The notes under the pieces are model-generated. The model saw nothing but the letters and a program-made list of their open reading frames with translations, made no database searches and had not been told where the DNA came from. DNA of 6,382 nt, taken from NCBI GenBank assembly GCA_041664945.1, contig JBAYJY010000227.1, positions 1-6,382 of the forward strand, given 5' to 3'. Both the position numbers and the translations under genes were made by a program. Shown here one piece after another: positions 1 to 5,256 of the stretch. The stretch's first letter is position 1; each line of letters opens with the position of its first letter. Source of the DNA: JBAYJY01 sp041664945. GTDB lineage: Bacteria; UBP15; UBA6099.

Positions 1-839
1 AGGGTCATGTGCCAGCGTCGCCAAAAATCCGAAATGCTTGTCGAAAGGTATGGAGAATTGAAGTTTTGCGGGATGTAGAAGCCTAACATGCGGCCGAGGC
101 CGACCGCCATGTCTGAGTATCCGGCGAAATCATAAAATATTTGTAGCGTATAGGCGATTAACCCGGCCCAGCAGGAGTAAGCGCCTAAGGCGCCGCCGTC
201 GAAAAGTTGATTTGCCGCAGTCGCGAGCGTGTCGGCGATAAGGACTTTCTTGCTCAGTCCGACAATGAAGAAGGCTACGCCTTCGGCAAATTTATTCGCC
301 GTATGTTCGCGGTTTCTAAGCTGGCTTTCTATCAGGGAATATCTCAGGATCGGGCCTGCCACCAGATGCGGGAAAAGGGAAACATAACATGCGAAATCCA
401 AAAAGTTTTTTGTCGGGTTCACGCGTTTCCTATAAATGTCCACGGTGTAACTGATGCATTGAAAGATAAAAAATGAAATGCCGATGGGCAACGCTATTTC
501 AGCGGGTTTGATTATTTGGTGGCCTTGAATCGAATTAATAGCTCCTTCAAAAAATCCGAGATATTTGAAATATGAGAGAATCGAAAGGTCGGCAGCCACC
601 GAAACGGCGCAGAGAATCTTTCTGAAACCGGACGATGATGAATTGAAAATCGCCTTGCCTAATAAGTAATTGATGGAAGTGCACATCAACAAAAGAATCG
701 CGCCGGAAGGTTTCCAGCCCATGTAGAAAATATAACTGCCGATTGTCAGAACGAGCGTCTTATGGCGTGAAGTCGAAAAGTAAGCGAGCAGAAATAAAGG
801 TAGAAAAATAATCAGGAATTCGTAGCTGTTAAATAACAT
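1..839 (-). CDS. AlgI-like MBOAT O-acyltransferase, 3' partial
   Basis: Membrane-bound O-acyltransferase of the AlgI/DltB/PatA type, a multi-pass inner-membrane protein that passes an acyl (often acetyl) group to an extracytoplasmic glycan. The frame is open from ATG at 839 to the window edge (279 full codons), so the C-terminal part is missing; AlgI-like proteins are usually about 460-520 residues. Visible: hydrophobic segments at roughly residues 7-22, 28-42, 75-93, 114-130, 186-202 and 222-238; the family stretch ALPIGISFFIFQ at 116-127; FPHLVAGPILR at 156-166; YDFAGYSDMAVG at 236-247; and DFWRRWHMT at 271-279 with His277, the first of the two conserved MBOAT histidines. The second, C-terminal histidine lies off the window. 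The start has an AGGGTG Shine-Dalgarno-like stretch 5 nt upstream. A gap of 92 nt with a TATAAT box separates it from the methyltransferase gene upstream. An AlgJ/AlgX-like SGNH partner would be expected beyond the left edge. Family call is firm; the glycan substrate is unknown. Confidence 0.95.
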   Translation of the reverse strand, partial: MLFNSYEFLIIFLPLFLLAYFSTSRHKTLVLTIGSYIFYMGWKPSGAILLLMCTSINYLLGKAIFNSSSSGFRKILCAVSVAADLSILSYFKYLGFFEGAINSIQGHQIIKPAEIALPIGISFFIFQCISYTVDIYRKRVNPTKNFLDFACYVSLFPHLVAGPILRYSLIESQLRNREHTANKFAEGVAFFIVGLSKKVLIADTLATAANQLFDGGALGAYSCWAGLIAYTLQIFYDFAGYSDMAVGLGRMLGFYIPQNFNSPYLSTSISDFWRRWHMT

Positions 840-844
840 TCAAA

Positions 845-850
845 CACCCT
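845..850 (-). promoter_or_regulatory. Ribosome binding site of the MBOAT gene
   Basis: AGGGTG lies 5 nt before the ATG at 839. It is a moderate match to the Shine-Dalgarno consensus, and it supports this ATG, which also places the first hydrophobic segment right at the N-terminus as expected for AlgI-like proteins. Confidence 0.5.
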
Positions 851-868
851 GCATAAATGAACCTGAAC

Positions 869-900
869 ATTATACCCAACGGATTTGATAAATAGAACAA
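869..900 (-). promoter_or_regulatory. Possible sigma70-type promoter for the MBOAT gene
   Basis: A perfect TATAAT hexamer (869-874) lies about 30 nt before the MBOAT start codon in the 92-nt gap. The -35 side is poor: TTCTAT at 17 nt (892-897) or TTGTTC at 20 nt (895-900). Transcription starting near 862 would leave a leader of roughly 20 nt that contains the AGGGTG ribosome site. The perfect -10 box and its well-placed distance favour a promoter; the weak -35 and the A/T-rich setting mean it could be chance. Confidence 0.4.
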
Positions 901-931
901 TGGATAAATAATCTTCGCCGGAAAGGGCGGA

Positions 932-1657
932 TCATTTGCGCGTGGAACCTATTATCACGGCGTTGCCGTACATGAATGGATGCCCGTACCGGGCTTTCTT
1001 AGCTTCGTCCCAGTCAACCTGAACCCATTGATTGGATTCGGAGACGCGCTTTAAAAACAATGTCTTGTCGAACGATATTTCGCCCGAATCGATCATTCCA
1101 TCCATTTCCGTGTTGTGGCCGATCGGCATAGTGACTATGAGCGTTCCTCCGGGCGAAAGGCAGGATTTCAGTTTCTCGAACGCCTTCAGTATCTTGCGCG
1201 GTTCCCGAGGTTCTTCGTCCCAGCCGACATGTTCGAGCGTGGAAATGGATACGATCATATCATATCCGGCCTTTGGAGTGAAATTGACGATGTCCTCATT
1301 AATCACGCCGTCGGAAGATTCGTATTTATCGACAATATCGTGCTTAAAACGGAAGTAGTATGAAAGCACGTTGCCGACTTCCAGAATGCGTTTCGGCGCT
1401 TTATTTCTCACTTCCGCCCATACTGCGGGAACTTCGACAGCGCGTTCGTTCCTTATGGCGTTATGGTAATGTCTGAAGTAAATATATGTCCGCCCGTCGA
1501 GCGTGAACGTTTTATCCGGCTTGCTTTTCCTTAGATGATCGCGAATCGATGAACTGAAAGGGGAATCGAAGTAGAGCTTTACCTTCAAGTCCTTAAGACG
1601 GTCGTTGAGGTTCGTCTTTTTATAACCGGTTTTAGTGGGCTGAAGATATGAGTCCAT
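932..1657 (-). CDS. Class I SAM-dependent methyltransferase-like protein
   Basis: A 241-residue protein with the order of motifs of a Rossmann-fold methyltransferase. Motif I is RILEVGNVLSYY (90-101), where the usual glycine-rich GxGxG is replaced by GNVLS. It is followed by HDIVDKYE (106-113), an acidic GVINEDIVNF (117-126), the YDMIVSISTLEHVGWDEE core (132-149, resembling the motif IV region) and SPGGTLIVTMPIG (168-180). The N-terminal 75 residues carry a charged region with RTYIYFRHYHNAIRNERAVE, where the family often has a substrate-side helix. From memory, proteins with LEVGNVLS are seen in polysaccharide gene clusters, mostly uncharacterised. ATG at 1657 is the first possible start: the in-frame codon nine triplets upstream is the stop of the radical SAM gene, and no other start codon lies between. 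No clear Shine-Dalgarno is seen; a hairpin occupies that place. Likely translated together with the radical SAM gene. The acceptor is unknown, and catalysis is inferred only. Confidence 0.85.
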   Translation of the reverse strand: MDSYLQPTKTGYKKTNLNDRLKDLKVKLYFDSPFSSSIRDHLRKSKPDKTFTLDGRTYIYFRHYHNAIRNERAVEVPAVWAEVRNKAPKRILEVGNVLSYYFRFKHDIVDKYESSDGVINEDIVNFTPKAGYDMIVSISTLEHVGWDEEPREPRKILKAFEKLKSCLSPGGTLIVTMPIGHNTEMDGMIDSGEISFDKTLFLKRVSESNQWVQVDWDEAKKARYGHPFMYGNAVIIGSTRK

Positions 1658-1662
1658 TATGC

Positions 1663-1680
1663 CGCCGGCCCGATCCGGCG
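1663..1680 (-). promoter_or_regulatory. GC-rich hairpin between radical SAM stop and methyltransferase start
   Basis: A perfect 6-bp inverted repeat, CGCCGG and CCGGCG, with a 6-nt loop fills most of the 24-nt gap. It begins one base after the TGA of the radical SAM gene and ends 5 nt before the ATG of the methyltransferase gene. There is no U-tract after it, so it is not an intrinsic terminator. The only G-rich ribosome-site candidate (GGCGG, 1662-1666) is largely inside the 3' arm. Folding could therefore hide the start site until ribosomes ending the upstream gene open it, which would be translational coupling. The repeat is seen; the regulatory role is inferred. Confidence 0.45.
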
Positions 1681-1681
1681 T

Positions 1682-3034
1682 TCAATCCTTAACGAAATTT
1701 TTTCTATAGAGTTGAATGAGAATCGAACGCGCGAGCTGATAGTAGAAACCGTAGCGCAACGCGTTCTTAACCAGGTGCCGCCTGTTCTTTTTTGTCATTC
1801 TGTAGTTGTTGGTGGCAAGAACAGCGTAAAAATGGGTTCTGAGAATTTCCTCGACCGGGAAAGCGTCGCAGTCGCAAACTGGCGGATTAGTGTAGATGGA
1901 GTCCTCGATGTTCGGCGAAAAGTCGTGATCGTTGTAAATGCGGCCATTCTCCTCAAACCACTTTCTAACCTTGGTTCCGCAATGCGGAACGAGGACGTTC
2001 CAATACATGAAATTCGCTTTGTTGGCTCTGGCGAATCTTATAGAGTCCTGTGTTTTTTTAAATGAATCGCCGGGTAGGCCGATAACAAAGCACATGCCGA
2101 GCTTCATTTTTGTATTGCGAACGATCCGGGCCGCTTCCCGAATCTCGTCGAGCGTTTCGCCTTTGTTGACGCTTTTAAACATTTCCGGGTTCGCGTGTTC
2201 TACGCCAATACAGACGGAGGGGCAGTTCGCCCGCTCAAGCAGTTCCGCGATTTCGGCGTCGAAACTGTCGGCCCGCAGATTGTCCAAACGAATTTCCCAG
2301 TCGCCGCGTTCCTGTATATACAGCCTTAAAAATTCCTTGAGGTGATCTTTCTCGAACGATGGGTTGTCGTCTATGATTTCGATCAGCTTAATGTTCGGAT
2401 AGTTGGCTTTTGCCAGCTTAATTTCCTTTATAGTGTTTTCGAGCGGAATCGGGCGCCATTTCTTGGAGCTGATGGTCGACACTTCGCAAAAAATGCAGCC
2501 GTAAGGGCAGCCGCGGCTGGTTTGCATGCAGTATTCAGTGATTTTTTCTGAGTTCACGCAGCATTCGAATGCCGGAATCGGAATGTCGCCCATCTCAGGT
2601 CGCGCCGGCTGCATGACAACCGGTTTTTCAGGCAGAACCGGATTCTCGCACACGGCAACTATGCTCTCCTCTGATTCTCCCCGAAATATGTAATGAACCC
2701 TTTTGTCCTTTTCCATTTCGTCGAAATATAGAGTCGGATGCGGCCCGCCAACCAACACTTTGATTTCCGGAAACTTAGAGATTTCTTCGAGTATTGAATC
2801 CGCCAGCGACCAGAATGCCGTATTGATTGTTACGCCGACGATTCCGGGTTTGAACGATTCAATAGTCTCTCTGACCGACGGGATATTCCGGTCAATCATG
2901 TAGTCGAGTATTTTGACCTCGAAGCCTGCGTCAAGCAGCTTGCGGGCGAGAATGGCAAGACCCCGGTGCGCATGGCCGGACATTGCGAATCCCTGCCGCG
3001 CCGGAGAAATAAATAGGACTCTTCGATTATTCAT
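1682..3034 (-). CDS. Radical SAM protein with N-terminal cobalamin-binding domain
   Basis: A 450-residue protein of the B12-binding radical SAM group. Residues 1-130 form the B12-binding-like Rossmann domain: RVLFISP (5-11), RGLAILARKLLDAGFEVKI (24-42), GIVGVTIN (64-71), VLVGGPHPT (93-101) and the domain-ending FRGESEES (117-124). It lacks DxHxxG, as is usual in this subgroup. The radical SAM barrel follows, with the [4Fe-4S] motif CxxxCxxC at C176, C180 and C183 (SRGCPYGCIFC), IIDDNPSF (220-227), IGVEHANPEMFKSVNKG (276-292) and FVIGLPGD (316-323). The tail (about 385-450) has a CDC pair at 387-389 and a basic, aromatic-rich C-terminus. Family members act as C-methyltransferases, ring-forming enzymes or other radical catalysts; the substrate here cannot be told. 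ATG at 3034 has GAAAGG 7 nt upstream, and a promoter lies just before it. The methyltransferase gene follows within 24 nt. Being in a glycan locus, it may modify a sugar, lipid carrier or aglycone. Confidence 0.93.
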   Translation of the reverse strand: MNNRRVLFISPARQGFAMSGHAHRGLAILARKLLDAGFEVKILDYMIDRNIPSVRETIESFKPGIVGVTINTAFWSLADSILEEISKFPEIKVLVGGPHPTLYFDEMEKDKRVHYIFRGESEESIVAVCENPVLPEKPVVMQPARPEMGDIPIPAFECCVNSEKITEYCMQTSRGCPYGCIFCEVSTISSKKWRPIPLENTIKEIKLAKANYPNIKLIEIIDDNPSFEKDHLKEFLRLYIQERGDWEIRLDNLRADSFDAEIAELLERANCPSVCIGVEHANPEMFKSVNKGETLDEIREAARIVRNTKMKLGMCFVIGLPGDSFKKTQDSIRFARANKANFMYWNVLVPHCGTKVRKWFEENGRIYNDHDFSPNIEDSIYTNPPVCDCDAFPVEEILRTHFYAVLATNNYRMTKKNRRHLVKNALRYGFYYQLARSILIQLYRKNFVKD

Positions 3035-3041
3035 TCATATA

Positions 3042-3047
3042 CCTTTC
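3042..3047 (-). promoter_or_regulatory. Ribosome binding site of the radical SAM gene
   Basis: GAAAGG lies 7 nt before the ATG at 3034, a good Shine-Dalgarno site at standard spacing. It fixes the start at 3034 and gives the expected RVLFISP first beta strand near the N-terminus. Confidence 0.65.
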
Positions 3048-3054
3048 AGGGAAT

Positions 3055-3084
3055 ATGATTTATCAGAAACGATGCGATTGTCAA
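3055..3084 (-). promoter_or_regulatory. Sigma70-like promoter upstream of the radical SAM gene
   Basis: A perfect TTGACA -35 box (3079-3084) is followed after 18 nt by AATCAT (3055-3060, 4 of 6 matches to TATAAT, with the key second A and last T). Transcription would start near 3048, leaving a very short leader that holds the GAAAGG ribosome site. The box sits in the 147-nt gap, the longest in the window, which supports a separate transcription unit for the radical SAM and methyltransferase genes. Confidence 0.5.
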
Positions 3085-3141
3085 GAAAGACATAGGCCGG
3101 CATGAAAGGATGGAGCGCATTATTTACTAAAGAAGACGGTT

Positions 3142-3176
3142 GCGCCTACGTTTCAAAACATGTAAGTATGCGGCGC
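3142..3176 (-). terminator. Imperfect two-part hairpin after the FkbM gene
   Basis: Five nt after the TAG of the FkbM gene, GCGCC and GGCGC (3172-3176 and 3142-3146) can pair. Inside them TAC/GTA plus GTT/AAC-type pairs can form a second short stem with a 4-nt loop, separated by an asymmetric internal loop. The RNA then continues with a pyrimidine-rich stretch (GTCTTCTTT) and no clean U-run. It may be a weak terminator or 3'-end stabilising structure. The stem pairing is visible, but stability was not computed and chance is possible. Confidence 0.25.
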
Positions 3177-3181
3177 CTGTT

Positions 3182-4093
3182 CTATAGCGATTCCGGCATT
3201 CGCTCCGTATTTTTTAGGCACAATAGATTCAAATAGTTTTCGAATTTATAATCTTCGCCTTCCACGCACTTAGCGCGTTTCAATATATCAGCAATGTTTC
3301 CCGGTTGAAGCTTATTATCGGCCTCCTCGATCGTGTAGAAGTGAAACCCGAGGGATTCGAGATATCCGAGAAGCGTTTTCGGGTCGCTGCCGGACAGATT
3401 AAGTCCATAAGGCCAGAATTCCATAAGCAGGCAAGGCCCTCCGGCCGCGGACAAGATTTCCTTCATGCCGAGCAGCGCCTGCATTTCCGCGCCCTGTATG
3501 TCCATTTTAATAAGATCAACTTTCTCAGTCCGGCCCTTCAGGTATCCGTCGATCGTTATCGTTCGGACCGTTATTGTGGAAGTGTGCGCTTCGTCGCCAT
3601 GCAACCTGTGATCGCCCTTGTTGAGAGGGTTTAAATAAAATGTATGTTCGCCTTCCTGAGATGACACCGCCGTGTCGGAGGGCGTAATGTTGCTTAGCTT
3701 GTTCAGTGAGATGTTTCTTTTCAGAAATGAAAAATTAACCGGTTCGGGTTCGAAGCAGTAAACATGGCCCGCCGCGCCTGTCGCTTTTGCGCAATATATG
3801 GAATATAGGCCTATGTTTGCGCCGATATCGAGTATCACATCGCCCGGCCTGATAAGTTTTTCGAGAAGATGCAATTCCATCGTTTCGTAATCGCCGGAAA
3901 CGAGCGAGTCGGTGATAATTGAATCGTCCGGATTAAGGAAGAGTTTAAAACCTTCGAAATCATAAGCGTTGCGCCGCAAATACGATTTCATAAGCTTTTT
4001 GTAGATCGGTTTTACGGCAAGCGCCTTGCCGGCTCTCGTGCCGCGCATGTTTCTTAATGTTTTCAGCAGCGTGATCATTGGTGTGTCGCTCAT
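3182..4093 (-). CDS. FkbM-family SAM-dependent methyltransferase
   Basis: A 303-residue protein of the FkbM family, which O-methylates hydroxyl groups of sugars or polyketide-type substrates and is frequent in surface-glycan loci. Family features seen: the N-terminal DGFKLFLNP-like strand (FEGFKLFLNPDD, 46-57), the SLVSGDYETMELHLLEKL entry helix (63-80), motif I VILDIGANIGLYS (86-98), the acidic-loop motif YCFEPEPVNF (112-121), and the diagnostic IKMDIQGAEMQALLG (195-209) followed by LLMEFWPYG (222-230). All core SAM-binding elements look intact and the length is normal for the family. ATG at 4093 is chosen over the in-frame ATG five codons later because AGGCGG lies 10 nt upstream of the first. 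The gene starts 29 nt after the stop of the GT4 gene, so the two are probably cotranscribed. Position and acceptor of the methyl group are unknown. Confidence 0.93.
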   Translation of the reverse strand: MSDTPMITLLKTLRNMRGTRAGKALAVKPIYKKLMKSYLRRNAYDFEGFKLFLNPDDSIITDSLVSGDYETMELHLLEKLIRPGDVILDIGANIGLYSIYCAKATGAAGHVYCFEPEPVNFSFLKRNISLNKLSNITPSDTAVSSQEGEHTFYLNPLNKGDHRLHGDEAHTSTITVRTITIDGYLKGRTEKVDLIKMDIQGAEMQALLGMKEILSAAGGPCLLMEFWPYGLNLSGSDPKTLLGYLESLGFHFYTIEEADNKLQPGNIADILKRAKCVEGEDYKFENYLNLLCLKNTERMPESL

Positions 4094-4103
4094 TTATTTT
4101 CAA

Positions 4104-4109
4104 CCGCCT
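4104..4109 (-). promoter_or_regulatory. Ribosome binding site of the FkbM gene
   Basis: AGGCGG lies 10 nt before the ATG at 4093, within the 29-nt gap after the GT4 gene. It decides for this ATG over a second in-frame ATG 15 nt further in. Confidence 0.55.
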
Positions 4110-4122
4110 AATTAGTTTTTAT

Positions 4123-5256
4123 TCAAAGCGAATGGTAAACCGCCATTGTTTCTCGCGCGCAACGTTCCCATGAAAATCCAGCGTTTTGAGCGAAGCCTTT
4201 TTGGCGCATTTCTTCGCGCAGCGACGCGCTGTCAGTCAGTCTTCTCATCGAGTCAGCCATAGCTTCGACATCGTCCGGAGCTACCTGAATCGCCGCGTCG
4301 CCCGCGACTTCAGGAAGCGACGAAACATTGCTTGTAATCACAGGAGCGCCGCATGCCATTGCCTCGAGAACCGGCAGGCCGAATCCTTCATAGTGAGACG
4401 GATAGAGAAAGAAAAGGGCGCCGCTCAATAGAAACGCAAGGTCTTCATTGGGCGTGTAGCCGGTAAATATTATGTCGTTGCGGTAGGGCGAAGACTCGTG
4501 TGTTGAAAAAATCTCCTCGTACATCCAGCCTTTGCCGCCGCATAAAACGAGCGCCGGCGCTTCTTTACGGCCTTCTCGAAAAATATTGTATGCTCTAATG
4601 ATGTTGGCCACGTTTTTTCGCGGTTCAATCGTTCCGATGTACAGCATGTAGTCTTTGATGATAGTGTGCCGTTGGCAAACTTCTTTGATGGCCGCGACGT
4701 CATAAATGCGCCGCGAAATAACGCTTGCGGCAAGATAAACCGTTTTGACTTTTTCTTCGGGAACCTTAAGAACCTCTATGACATCCCGGCGAGTTGACTC
4801 TGAATCAGCGATAATCACATCCGCCGCCGCCGCCGCGCTGGGAAAGTATGACGATAGATATTCTTTAAATTCGGGGAGATGATAGTCGCCTTTCATGAAA
4901 CTCAGGTCGTGGATGGTTAGAACTTTCTTAGCGTGAGTGCAGGGGAGTTCGTTGTGAGTCGGAGCATGATAGACATCAAACCCGCCTATCAGATGCTCAA
5001 GACGCGGAAAACCAATGGCATTCCACAGCGGCTTAAGTATCTTCTTAGAGACTTTAAAGTTATGGTATTCAATTTTCGGATTGTCCAGCAGTGGAAGTTC
5101 CGGCCGGGTTTCACGTCCTTTTTTGAACGAATTGTTGAGCAGAATGATTTCTTCGCCGCCATTAATGCGGTTAAGTCCGTCAATAAGGCGGAAAGTATAC
5201 TGAGCCAGACCGGTGCGAGTGTGCCGCAACGACTCGATATCAATTACGATCTTCAT
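4123..5256 (-). CDS. GT4-family glycosyltransferase (GT-B fold)
   Basis: A 377-residue retaining-type glycosyltransferase of the GT4 family (nucleotide-sugar donor, cytoplasmic, likely at the membrane face). The N-terminal acceptor domain opens with MKIVIDIESL and RTGLAQYTFRLIDGL (14-28), then FDVYHAPTH (93-101), VLTIHDLSF (112-120) and the ADVIIADSESTRRDVIE helix region (145-161). The C-terminal donor domain starts with YMLYIGTIEPRKN (203-215), followed by LVLCGGKGW (236-244), IIFTGYTPNEDLAFLLSGA (262-280) and the EX7E signature YEGFGLPVLEAMACG (E290 and E298), then SSLPEVAGDAA. The pattern resembles O-antigen mannosyltransferase-like GT4 enzymes, but the sugar cannot be assigned. Start choice: the frame could extend to a TTG at 5274, but that has no ribosome site, while ATG at 5256 begins exactly at the family's first beta strand. 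With this start it overlaps the end of the preceding GT gene by 17 nt, so translational coupling is likely. A run of five alanines (141-145) comes from a CCG/GCC triplet tract. Confidence 0.94.
   Translation of the reverse strand: MKIVIDIESLRHTRTGLAQYTFRLIDGLNRINGGEEIILLNNSFKKGRETRPELPLLDNPKIEYHNFKVSKKILKPLWNAIGFPRLEHLIGGFDVYHAPTHNELPCTHAKKVLTIHDLSFMKGDYHLPEFKEYLSSYFPSAAAAADVIIADSESTRRDVIEVLKVPEEKVKTVYLAASVISRRIYDVAAIKEVCQRHTIIKDYMLYIGTIEPRKNVANIIRAYNIFREGRKEAPALVLCGGKGWMYEEIFSTHESSPYRNDIIFTGYTPNEDLAFLLSGALFFLYPSHYEGFGLPVLEAMACGAPVITSNVSSLPEVAGDAAIQVAPDDVEAMADSMRRLTDSASLREEMRQKGFAQNAGFSWERCARETMAVYHSL

Noticed and set aside
207..476. An 89-codon plus-strand reading frame
   Set aside because: It lies fully inside the minus-strand MBOAT gene, whose motifs are unmistakable. 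The plus-strand product has no recognisable domain.
905..931. Short CGCC/GGCG repeat after the methyltransferase stop as an intrinsic terminator
   Set aside because: The stem is only 4 bp with a 6-nt loop and there is no U-run after it (the RNA continues AAGAUUAUUUAUCC).
3046..3120. A 24-codon minus-strand ORF in the 147-nt gap, ending just before the radical SAM gene
   Set aside because: It has no ribosome site, overlaps the predicted -35/-10 boxes and ends within the ribosome site of the next gene. It looks like chance rather than a leader peptide.
3149..3160. A 12-nt motif (CGTTTCAAAACA) repeated in inverted form at 6369-6380
   Set aside because: About one such 12-base match is expected by chance in a window of this size, and the second copy lies inside coding sequence. 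It is not evidence of an attachment site or mobile element.
4470..4733. An 87-codon minus-strand frame inside the GT4 gene
   Set aside because: It is an alternative frame of a well-conserved glycosyltransferase and its product has low-complexity, unrecognisable sequence.
4819..4834. CCG/GCC triplet tract as a phase-variable microsatellite
   Set aside because: It is short, in units of three, and encodes an alanine run at a place where the family tolerates small residues. Length change would not shift the frame.
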